Source: Methylocystis hirsuta
Lineage (GTDB): Bacteria > Pseudomonadota > Alphaproteobacteria > Rhizobiales > Beijerinckiaceae
Assembly: GCF_003722355.1 (NCBI RefSeq)
Contig: NZ_QWDD01000003.1
Coordinates: 186,001 to 250,000 of the forward strand
DNA: 64,000 bases
Reading direction: 5' to 3'
Shown: positions 46,634 through 54,184 of the stretch, piece by piece
Layout: each line of letters opens with the position of its first letter
How positions within the stretch are numbered: position 1 is the stretch's first letter
The notes under the pieces: model-generated
What the model was told of the DNA's origin: nothing
Seen by the model: only the letters and a program-made list of their open reading frames with translations
The model's database searches: none
Translations under genes and position numbers: made by a program

Positions 46634-46915
46634 CTAAAAGGTAGGAGCCCCCAGCCCGACACCGCCCTCGCCCTGTTCGCTGTCGTAACGGCCTGGCGCC
46701 GCGCAGCCATAGGCCGGACCGACCATGTCCATACTGTACCCGAAAGCGTAGGTTGTGGGCCCCATGTATTCGTAAAGGGTGCCCCCCCGGTGAGAATGCC
46801 AGCCGTAGTGCCGCTTCGTCTGGTAACGGGCATCAGCCACACTTGAGTAACCAACTCCCGCGCAAGTCACGACGGCAGCCGCCAGAGCCAAGGTCTTGAT
46901 GCGCTTCGAGGCCAT
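46634..46915 (-). CDS. Small exported protein
   Basis: 93 residues. The signal peptide reads LALAAAVVTCAGVGYSSVADA. The mature part is Gly/Tyr/His-rich (HYGWHSHRGGTLYEYMG) with one cysteine. An AGGAAGG site precedes the ATG. Not recognised. It does not share the CW...WVWVCR tail of the two copper-cluster proteins. Confidence 0.5.
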   Translation of the reverse strand: MASKRIKTLALAAAVVTCAGVGYSSVADARYQTKRHYGWHSHRGGTLYEYMGPTTYAFGYSMDMVGPAYGCAAPGRYDSEQGEGGVGLGAPTF

Positions 46916-47299
46916 GCCTTCCTCCTAATAAGAATATCTCGCGATGGGCGCAGTGCCGAAAGCCGGCGATTCCCCTCTCTTGGGCGCTACAGTCGGGGAT
47001 TCGACGTTAATGTCGAGAAGGGGAGGTAACTTGGAGTGAAAGCAACTTTGTCAAGCGAGGCGACAGGAAGCCCTGAGCCCCGCGCAACCCCATATGCGGC
47101 TGCGGTCGGCGAGCGACCGGCGACATCCCACGGCTTCCGAGAGGACCGTCAAATTAAGCTGACCTTGAGGTGAGAAGTTCGCGGGCTGACTCTGCGCTCA
47201 CAGGCGACGCGCCAAGATCGAGCGAAGCGCAAGCGTCTACGACGACTATTTTGCGGGTCGCCGACACGCCCTCAGAATGCTCGTTTCGCCGAACCAACC
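46916..47299. other. Intergenic region, no gene seen
   Basis: No frame of useful length with a start site. An 8-base arm pair around 46973-46999 is weak. Likely promoter sequence for the small exported protein on the minus strand. Confidence 0.35.
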
Positions 47300-48277
47300 T
47301 CAACCCCTGGAACCATCGTCGAGATAGGCGGGGATGATCGCTGCGATTGGCTGCGGCGCGACTCCAAGTCCTTCCAGCGTCATTCCCGCCGCTTTCGCTT
47401 CATCCGAAACGACGTTGTCACGGCGGAGCAATCCGACCTGATCAGTCGTCATGGATAGCATTTTCGGGAACAGTCCGAGGGACAACTTACCCGCGATTTG
47501 CGTGACACCGGCCATGAGCTTCCCGGTCTCGAAGCCGAGCGAGATGATATAGCGACGTCGCCTCGTAACATCACAGACATACTGAACCAGTTCGCGAAAT
47601 GTCTTCACCTCGGGTCCACCCAGTTCGTAGGTTGCTCCAGGCGTCGCCTTTCCATCCAAGGCGTGAACTATCGCCTGCGCGATGTCGTCCACGAAAACAG
47701 GTTGGAATCGCGTGCTTGCGCCGACCAAAGGCAGGATCGGCATAAGGCGCGCCATGGCCGCGAAACGGTTGAAAAAATCGTCCTCCGGACCGAATACGAT
47801 CGACGGCCGAAAGATAATGGCTTGCGGCACGAGTTCATGCACCGCCGCCTCACCCTCGGGCTTGCTGCGGGCGTAACCGGAAGGAGAGTTCTTACGTGCG
47901 CCGATCGCCGATATGTGAATGAAGCGCGTTATGCCTGCTTCTTTGACTGCTTCGGCGACGGCGCGCGCCCCCCGCGACTGAATATCGGCGAATGTCTGAT
48001 CGTCACTTTCGGTCAGGATGCCAACGAGATTGACTGCGGCGTCGACGCCCTCGAGCGCGGCGGCGATTGTTCGCGCATCGCGCAAATTAGCCTGAATTAA
48101 CTCGATCTGGCCCGGCTTCCCGTCCGACTGCAGATGAACGGCGAGTTCGGGTCGCCGGCATGCGATCTTGACGCGCCAACCGTTGTGGATCAGCGCCCGG
48201 ACGACATGTCGTCCGATAAAGCCGGATCCGCCAAACACGGTCACCAGTCCCTTTCGCGTTTGATTATCATTCATCAT
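47300..48277 (-). CDS. NDUFA9-like NAD(P)H-binding protein
   Basis: 325 residues from ATG 48277, preceded by GCGAGG. An N-terminal Rossmann motif (VTVFGGSGFIGRHVVRALI) and an atypical short-chain-dehydrogenase fold follow, with ALEGVDAAVNLVGIL and FIHISAIGARKNSPSGYARS. This is the alphaproteobacterial relative of the complex I accessory subunit NDUFA9. The protein is normally chromosomal and may assist complex I or quinone metabolism. The gene appears intact. Confidence 0.82.
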   Translation of the reverse strand: MMNDNQTRKGLVTVFGGSGFIGRHVVRALIHNGWRVKIACRRPELAVHLQSDGKPGQIELIQANLRDARTIAAALEGVDAAVNLVGILTESDDQTFADIQSRGARAVAEAVKEAGITRFIHISAIGARKNSPSGYARSKPEGEAAVHELVPQAIIFRPSIVFGPEDDFFNRFAAMARLMPILPLVGASTRFQPVFVDDIAQAIVHALDGKATPGATYELGGPEVKTFRELVQYVCDVTRRRRYIISLGFETGKLMAGVTQIAGKLSLGLFPKMLSMTTDQVGLLRRDNVVSDEAKAAGMTLEGLGVAPQPIAAIIPAYLDDGSRG

Positions 48278-48909
48278 GAGCCTCGCAATTGCGATGGAAG
48301 CAGGCGTCGTGTGAGAACCCAAATCGCTGCTCGAGGCGATTGCGCCCGATAGCAAAACTCTTATTCGCCTGCGTGGCCGTCACAATGTCAGATAGGGGAG
48401 CGGTGGCGCGCGTCGTGGTCCCTTGAGGTTCCAGTGAGCCTGCTTTGTCAAAAACGCGAGATCAATCGCGTCCGCCAAGCCGGCGTTGAGAACTTCGATG
48501 GACGCCTTCTTCGCATTTGCCGACATGTCGTACTTGCTACGATGCGCTTTCATGTGGATGCTCGTCGGTGCTCTTACCTCATAACGCTAAGCTCGCAGAC
48601 GCGAAGCGCAAGCTGCTCGATGCCACTTATGACCACGCGCCGCACCATCTCCGAGTTCGACGCTTGGCAAATCGTCATCTTGGAAAACCGCATTGCCCTT
48701 GTGCAAGCCGCGCCCACGCGAACGGATCGCCGTTCTCGGCGCAACACAACGCTGAGCGCCGCAACCGGACCTGACGCGCTGATCGACCATTCTGTAACAA
48801 CCTCGTTAGCCGCCGACGACTATACCTTTGGTGGTGTCGCTGAAGGAATATATATATATACGCTAGCTGGTGGGGATATCACTCGAGCTTCCGCCTGGTC
48901 TAGAGACAG
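48278..48909. other. Region without a recognised gene
   Basis: A plus-strand frame over 48434-49051 contains a coding-like run (RTISEFDAWQIVILENRIAL) but shows no family match and no ribosome binding site. A run of TATA repeats at 48850-48861 (TATATATATA) stands out as AT-rich, probably promoter-like. Confidence 0.3.
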
Positions 48910-49128
48910 TCAGGCGGAGGCAAGCAATAGACTGGTCTCGCTTCTCGCGACTCCCTCGATTGTCCTGACGCTCGAAAGCAGCCGATCGAATTCCACCAAG
49001 TTTGCGACCTCGATTTCCGCGATCAGATCGAAAGCGGCATCGGTGCTGTGATGCGCATGAATCTGCGGCAGTTCGTGGAGCGTTTGTCGCGCCATCATGT
49101 CGGGCGCCAGTTTAGTCAGAGTGCTCAC
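48910..49128 (-). CDS. Lrp/AsnC-type ligand-binding (RAM) domain protein
   Basis: 72 residues. The sequence LPQIHAHHSTDAAFDLIAEI, then VANLVEFDRLLSSVRTIEGV, then ARSETSLLLASA is the C-terminal effector domain of Lrp/AsnC regulators. No helix-turn-helix precedes it. It could be a stand-alone RAM protein, which exist, or a truncated regulator. It is followed on the same strand by nothing obviously co-transcribed. Confidence 0.6.
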   Translation of the reverse strand: MSTLTKLAPDMMARQTLHELPQIHAHHSTDAAFDLIAEIEVANLVEFDRLLSSVRTIEGVARSETSLLLASA

Positions 49129-49234
49129 CGCTACTCTCTCCTAACGCGGACAGGAAAGTGATTGGATGGAGACGCACTCCTGCAGGTCAGAAGCTCCCTC
49201 GGCCGAATACGCTGGCGGCCTGAGAATAGGCTGA

Positions 49235-49708
49235 TCAATGACCGGAGAAAACGGAGACGTCCCCAGGCTTTCGCAGCATCTTGTTGACCTCGCCCTGATG
49301 CAGCTCCTCTGTATAGATCATCGTGCGCGCATATTCTTCCAACATCACCGACACACCTTCCACTTCCTTGAGTAGGTCACGGTAAAGCTGCAGCGCAGCT
49401 CCTTCGTGATCCAGGGACTCGCGCAGGATATCGCCGATATCATGTTTGTGGGTTTCCAACAGCGGGCCAATTGCAAGCGATGGATGCCCGCCGAGGTGGG
49501 TGATCAACTCGCCGGCCTTGTGTGCATGAGCGAGAGATTCGTCTGCTTGTCCCCGCAACCAGGAAATGATGGGAAGCCGATTGTAGCCGAACACCATGAG
49601 GGAATAGTGCGTATAGCGCACCACTCCGGCCAGCTCACTTTCCATGATATGGTTGAGCATGGCGATGACCTTATCGTTTCCTTTCAACGCATTTTCTTTC
49701 TTGGTCAT
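49235..49708 (-). CDS. Ferritin-like/bacterioferritin-type protein
   Basis: 157 residues forming a four-helix bundle. Di-iron-type ligands are suggested by MESELAGVVRYTHYSLMVFG, ADESLAHAHKAGELITHLGG, SLDHEGAALQLYRDLL and TMIYTEELHQGEVNKMLRKP. The length matches bacterioferritin, though the haem-binding Met context of the classical protein is not clear. The function is probably iron storage or peroxide protection. The start has a GGAGAG site. Confidence 0.78.
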   Translation of the reverse strand: MTKKENALKGNDKVIAMLNHIMESELAGVVRYTHYSLMVFGYNRLPIISWLRGQADESLAHAHKAGELITHLGGHPSLAIGPLLETHKHDIGDILRESLDHEGAALQLYRDLLKEVEGVSVMLEEYARTMIYTEELHQGEVNKMLRKPGDVSVFSGH

Positions 49709-50161
49709 GCCTCTCTCCTGATTTTAAAATCGCGAAGTATGCCGCCTGAGGTTACTCACTATGGCTGACCCCTTAACGAAACGAACCGGGGGCTCCGCTC
49801 GAAGAGCAGCTTAGCACCGACCTACCGATTCCGGCGAGCCTAGGCGCAGCGAATAGCTTGCAGCAAATGGGCCGCGGCACACCACGAGTTTCCATCGGTC
49901 TTGTTCTCAGCGCCTGCGCGAGAGCCGATAGGCGCGACTGAGCCAGGGGGGCGCGCCGCTTCGCCCCGTCGTTATGGCGACCTCACCGCATCGCCAATCG
50001 TGGCGCTTTGCAGCGCGCCGCTGGTGCGGGTCGCCTCTTACGTTCCAGTTGGTCGGAGGCCCGATAACGGTCGCGTTGACGTGATTGAGAATAAGGTCGC
50101 CCGCGGTTGGCCCGCTTAGTCTGAAATTAGGTAGCCATGACGCAGGCTTCGCATCTTAAAG
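49709..50161. other. Intergenic region, no gene seen
   Basis: Short overlapping frames only. The region lies between the ferritin-like gene start and the end of the truncated rhodanese-ChrB gene. Confidence 0.35.
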
Positions 50162-50827
50162 TTAGCTCCTATATGTTTGTTTGGCGGGAAACAGAGGATT
50201 GGTCACGCGAGCGATTCTAAGGCTCACGATACCGACGGCGGATGGTAACCGCGCGACAAAAGACGGGCCCAATGCGGAAGTTGAGCTACTGCCTGTCGCG
50301 AATTCCGAATATCCCCAAAAGGGGTCTAAGCACCGCAATGCAGGCAATGTGATGAGCGAAATAGAGAAATTGCTTCGAGATATCCATACGCTCAGAGAGT
50401 CGATCCAAATTAGCCAGGGACAAGCGATGCGATCAACCTTTGGGCGCGCGCGGGTAACCCAAACGGTGCGCCCCAACGCGTCGCGCGTCGGCAGTTTAGC
50501 CGCCGGCACGAGCGGCCCATTCGATTGCGCCCAGGCGATATGGCCTCCGATCAACACATCGGCGGAGTCGACGCCAGCGTGTCGCAGCCACGCGGCGACG
50601 GCTTCGCCGAGATCGTCGCCTTTCTGGTCAATGACGACGGCAGCGCGGCCGGCGAATTCGCTGGCCCATTCAGCAATGGAAGCGTGAGGGCGTCGCACTG
50701 CGCCGGGAACGAAGCGTGGATCGCTTTCCCATTCCTCGTCAGTCCGTACATCGATGAGCGCGGGACAATGCGGGACGCCGATCAGGCGCACGAGCTTATC
50801 AGGAGAGATGGCGTTGATTGACGACAT
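50162..50827 (-). pseudogene. Rhodanese-ChrB fusion, truncated
   Basis: The N-terminal rhodanese domain (CPALIDVRTDEEWESDP, VPGAVRRPHASIAEW) has Asp in place of the catalytic Cys (VVIDQKGDDLGEAVAAWLRH). It is followed by the start of a ChrB-type chromate-resistance domain (LGRTVWVTRARPKVDRIACP). Homology stops after CPWLI. The rest of the frame (from WIDSLSVWISR) is unrelated sequence reaching a stop at 50162. A normal ChrB domain would continue for over 100 residues. The promoter and leader at 50850-50934 precede the gene. Confidence 0.65.
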
Positions 50828-50849
50828 GATGCGCCCTTGGTGAAAAACC

Positions 50850-50897
50850 GGACGCGATTCTTGGGCATGTCGCCTCGTGGGGAGATCGCTTCCCCAT
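50850..50897 (-). ncRNA. Candidate structured leader RNA, copy 1
   Basis: A 48-base block identical to 52271-52318, transcribed leftward. The 5' hairpin has stem TGGGGA/TCCCCA and a seven-base loop AGCGATC. The downstream segment contains ATCGC, which can pair with GCGAT in the loop to form a pseudoknot. It begins about nine bases after a -10 box and lies just upstream of the rhodanese-ChrB start. RNAs called chrB motifs have been proposed upstream of chromate genes in Alphaproteobacteria; whether this is one cannot be checked here. Confidence 0.6.
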
Positions 50898-50905
50898 GCG
50901 CGAAG

Positions 50906-50934
50906 GTTACATCAGACCCGCACACGCGTGTCAA
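50906..50934 (-). promoter_or_regulatory. Promoter of leader copy 1
   Basis: On the minus strand the -35 box TTGACA (50934-50929) and the -10 box TGTAAC (50911-50906) are separated by 17 bases. The predicted start of transcription falls near 50899, directly before the hairpin. Confidence 0.65.
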
Positions 50935-51069
50935 TAAGGGCTCGCCCAGAGCGAATATCGTGGCCGACACACGCGCGACTGACCCTTTGCGAGACGGCCC
51001 ATTTTCCGACAGAGCGAACCGCACCGGGTTTGCGCGGTCGCGCCTTGAGCAACCCGCCCGAAAGCCAAC

Positions 51070-52050
51070 TCAACGCTTCACGGCGACGCCCTCGGGCGCC
51101 TTGGGAACGGAAATTGTCTTGGCCACTTCGTCCGTCGCCGTGTCGATGATCGAAAGCGTATTGGCTCCCGTGTTTGTTATGAGCAGCCAACGCCCTTCCC
51201 CGGCGAAACCGACGCCGTGACTGCCGGCGTCCGGGGCGATGGAAATTGTCTTGACGATCTGGTTTGTCACGAGATCGATCTTCTGCACCGTGCCTGCGCC
51301 GTCGTTGGCGACATAGGCGAATAACTGGTTTGGCGTCACCGTCACCTGCACGGGGCCAGCGCCGGTGGGGATGTCGGCGATGCGCTTTAAGGTCTCGCCG
51401 TCGATCACGGCGACGTGGTTGGCGGAATGGCATGCGAAATAGATGCGCTTGCCGTCTTTGGTCGCGCCGGCGCCGAGCGGGCCTGCGCCGATGGCGATCC
51501 TGGCGATCGTCTTTCGTTTCGATCGCGAGAACACACTCGCGTCGCCGGAGCCGTAATTCGTAACGAAAACCTTGTCGCCCGAGACGAGGGCGAAATGCGG
51601 CATCGAACCGACCTTGACGATGCCGAAGGACTTCGCTGTCTCTGCATCGAAAATCTCAACCCGATCGTCGAATTCGTTCGTCACAAACGCCTCTTTCCCG
51701 TCGGGGCTGAAATAGGCGTGTCGAGGCCCCTTTCCGGTTTGGATCGTTTTGGCGACACTGTTTGATTCCGAGTCGATGATCGAGATGGTCCCCGCATTAT
51801 TATTCGTCACCCAGGCCTGTTTCTGATCGGGCCGCAGCGCCACGTTGTGATTGTGGACTCCGACGGGGATCGTTCTTGCTGACGAGCCGGAGGCGAGGTC
51901 GATCGCCGTGACGACGCCGCCAAACCAGGAGGTGACATAGGCCGTTCCTTTCAAGGATGCGGGAGCTTGCGCCAACGCTGGCGACGCGCCGCAAGAGGCG
52001 AGAAGGATGAACACGGGTATCGCATTATTTAGGAAGGTCGCGCGGGTCAT
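51070..52050 (-). CDS. Periplasmic YVTN/YncE-type beta-propeller protein
   Basis: 326 residues from ATG 52050. This start is chosen because AGGAGG lies seven bases upstream of it but only one base from the ATG at 52056. A signal peptide (VFILLASCGASPALAQA) precedes about seven beta-propeller repeats of the YVTN type. Examples are QAWVTNNNAGTISIIDSESN, EAFVTNEFDDRVEIFDAETA and LFAYVANDGAGTVQKIDLVT. Function is unknown; such proteins are found near redox and metal genes. The gene follows a small ORF by a few bases. Confidence 0.85.
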   Translation of the reverse strand: MTRATFLNNAIPVFILLASCGASPALAQAPASLKGTAYVTSWFGGVVTAIDLASGSSARTIPVGVHNHNVALRPDQKQAWVTNNNAGTISIIDSESNSVAKTIQTGKGPRHAYFSPDGKEAFVTNEFDDRVEIFDAETAKSFGIVKVGSMPHFALVSGDKVFVTNYGSGDASVFSRSKRKTIARIAIGAGPLGAGATKDGKRIYFACHSANHVAVIDGETLKRIADIPTGAGPVQVTVTPNQLFAYVANDGAGTVQKIDLVTNQIVKTISIAPDAGSHGVGFAGEGRWLLITNTGANTLSIIDTATDEVAKTISVPKAPEGVAVKR

Positions 52051-52065
52051 GGGCATTCCTCCTTC

Positions 52066-52245
52066 TCAGCGTGCGTGACGAAGCGGGAATTGTGATCGGA
52101 AGATCGACAAGGCAATCGCCCGGAAAGGCGATGAGGCGCCGGCCGAGAAATTTCTGGCAGCACGGCAGGCGGCAAGGATCAGGCTCTCGAAGAACCATCT
52201 CCGCCGGGCGCACTCGCGAGGAAAGATTGAGGCATATATGGACAT
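52066..52245 (-). CDS. Possible small gene behind leader copy 2
   Basis: A 59-residue frame (MSIYASIFPRECARRRWFFE...), rich in Arg and Ala. It lies between leader copy 2 and the beta-propeller gene and ends before that gene's ribosome binding site. No family recognised. It is placed like the rhodanese-ChrB start after copy 1, which is why it is listed, but coding is not certain. Confidence 0.35.
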   Translation of the reverse strand: MSIYASIFPRECARRRWFFESLILAACRAARNFSAGASSPFRAIALSIFRSQFPLRHAR

Positions 52246-52270
52246 GCGGCGTCCCTCGCTTTGAAAAGCT

Positions 52271-52318
52271 GGACGCGATTCTTGGGCATGTCGCCTCGTG
52301 GGGAGATCGCTTCCCCAT
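52271..52318 (-). ncRNA. Candidate structured leader RNA, copy 2
   Basis: Identical over 48 bases to copy 1, with the same hairpin, loop and possible pseudoknot. It lies upstream of the small ORF and the beta-propeller gene. The sequence outside the block differs between copies, so the block itself seems to be conserved. Confidence 0.6.
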
Positions 52319-52326
52319 CTGAAAAA

Positions 52327-52355
52327 CTTACACCGAAAGGTCCCCCACGAGTCAA
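52327..52355 (-). promoter_or_regulatory. Promoter of leader copy 2
   Basis: On the minus strand TTGACT (52355-52350) and TGTAAG (52332-52327) are separated by 17 bases, the same geometry as for copy 1. The spacer sequences differ. Confidence 0.62.
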
Positions 52356-53008
52356 GGTAACTGTAAAACAAAAAGCGGCGGAAGCCTGCGTTTTCCGTTT
52401 GTGAACGTTCCAGGCCGGGATTTGCAACGCCACCGCGCTCAAGTAGTCGGACATGCCCCGCCAAAGCTCGGCACGCCACGCTGTAGCCTGTCGCATTGAG
52501 CGCGGCAGATGCCCGACGCGGCCTCCATAACGGGAAATCCCCGGAAGATCCTTCTTCAACGCTGAAGAGTGTGGAGAGAACACGATGACCCGAAGCTTCT
52601 GGGTGTGGCTGCATCGCTAGGCTGGTCCGAGCATGGCGGAATTTTTGATCCCCGTCGGACTAACCGGTAGGGGCAACGCACATGCCTGTCGCGATAGCAT
52701 GCAAAACGCTATTTGGATTGCCGACCGGTGATCGTGCGGCGCTGCCGGTGAGTTGGGACACAGCGGAACGACGCGGCGATCGTCTTTATCAACCGGTGAT
52801 GACGCCCACAAGAGCGACGCCCGGAGGAAACCAAAGGACCGTACTCGGGTCGTGAGCCCCGCAGCAATCGGAACGCGTGGGAAACCGGTGGCGGCCGCGA
52901 AAGAAAGCAGCGAATCCCTCAGCTTGCTGTCTCCGAGTGGCGCTGCTTGCGACTCGTTCCGGCCGATGAAGCGAGCGCAGCTACTTCTCTCGCTTGCCCT
53001 TCTCAGAA
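52356..53008. other. Region without a recognised gene
   Basis: About 650 bases upstream of leader copy 2 and downstream of the peroxidase gene. Frames on both strands are short and overlapping; none has a family match. Confidence 0.35.
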
Positions 53009-54085
53009 TTAAGGCGTAGGCGCGGAGAACGCCCGCGACGTCAACACCGGCTCGGTGGCAAAATCTTTCGGCAAGTCGCCCGTCAAGCTGTTCAGAAGGG
53101 AAACCAGATCGCTAACTTCCCGATCCGTGAGTTCTTTGCCGAGTTGTACCTTGCCCATCACGTGCACCGCCTGCGGCAAGGTGGCGACGGAACCGTCATG
53201 AAAATACGGTGGGGTCATGGCCACGTTGCGCAGGCTTGGCGCCTTGAAGACGTACTTATCGGCGGGAGCCTTTGTTTCATTGAAACGCCCCTCGTCGATC
53301 GACTGGCTGCGGGTTTCCTTCCCGTAATCTTCGAAAATTCCAAACTTTTGAAAGGCGGAGCCGCCGACCGCCACGCCGTTGTGACAAGATACGCATCCAA
53401 TGTTGATGAACGTCTCTAACCCCCGCTGCGCCTGGGAGGAAAGAGCCTTGAGATCGCCATTGAGGTAAGCGTCGAATGGCGATGGAGTTGCGAGCGTGCG
53501 CTCGTAGGCGCCAATCGCCTTGCCCCAGTTCTCTGGCTTCACCGGATCCCGGTCATCCGGAAAAGTTTGCGCAAACTCGCCCGCATAGCCCAGCGTTTTG
53601 ATCTTTCGAATTACCACTCCATAGTCGGGATTACCGAAACTGGCGTGTCCCACGAGCGACTTCATCGCCTGCTCCTCCACGTTTGCGCGATCGCCGATCC
53701 AGTGTTGCTTGAACTGGAGCGCGGCGTTGAGGACGGTTGGGGCGTTGCGGGCGTTCAGGCGATGTTCGGCGCCAATCGATTTGGCCAGGGCGTCGGTACC
53801 GTAGAGGCCCGGGCGATGGCAGGTCGAGCAACTCACGGTCCCGTCAACGGAAAGCCTTGGATCGAAAAACATCTTCCTGCCCAGCGCCACGCGAGCGGGA
53901 GTGGTCGGAAACTCCTTTGTCGCCATATCTTGCGGGAGCGCTTCGAATAGCTGCCTGGCTCTTTGCCTCAAGCCCTGCCTCGCCTCTTGGGCCTCGGCCG
54001 TCATCGCGAGCAGAGCCGCCGCCACGGCGATGAGCCGCGCCAGCCCGGGCAATACATTTCTTGCTAGAGATCCGTGCGCGGGCAT
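53009..54085 (-). CDS. Di-haem cytochrome c peroxidase/MauG-family protein
   Basis: 358 residues with a signal peptide (LIAVAAALLAMTAEAQ). Two c-type haem sites are present: CSTCH at 86-90 and CVSCH at 231-235. The peroxidase core follows (PARVALGRKMFFDPRLSVDG, NARNAPTVLNAALQFKQHW, ETKAPADKYVFKAPSLRNVA, TPPYFHDGSVATL). It reduces peroxide or modifies other proteins in the periplasm. It is the last gene of a minus-strand series with the ATPase-OmpA and oxidase genes, starting 99 bases after the ATPase gene ends. Confidence 0.9.
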   Translation of the reverse strand: MPAHGSLARNVLPGLARLIAVAAALLAMTAEAQEARQGLRQRARQLFEALPQDMATKEFPTTPARVALGRKMFFDPRLSVDGTVSCSTCHRPGLYGTDALAKSIGAEHRLNARNAPTVLNAALQFKQHWIGDRANVEEQAMKSLVGHASFGNPDYGVVIRKIKTLGYAGEFAQTFPDDRDPVKPENWGKAIGAYERTLATPSPFDAYLNGDLKALSSQAQRGLETFINIGCVSCHNGVAVGGSAFQKFGIFEDYGKETRSQSIDEGRFNETKAPADKYVFKAPSLRNVAMTPPYFHDGSVATLPQAVHVMGKVQLGKELTDREVSDLVSLLNSLTGDLPKDFATEPVLTSRAFSAPTP

Positions 54086-54184
54086 TTTTGCATCCTAACG
54101 TCAGAGCCCAAGCAGAGCGATTTCTCTGCTCGCCGGCCTTTCTGTTTACGCCACCAGACACGAACGGTAGCCCATGTCCGCGTG

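Noticed and set aside
46634..46915. Third member of the CW...WVWVCR family
   Set aside because: It is small, exported and Gly/Tyr/His-rich but lacks the Trp/Cys tail and the HRDWS motif.
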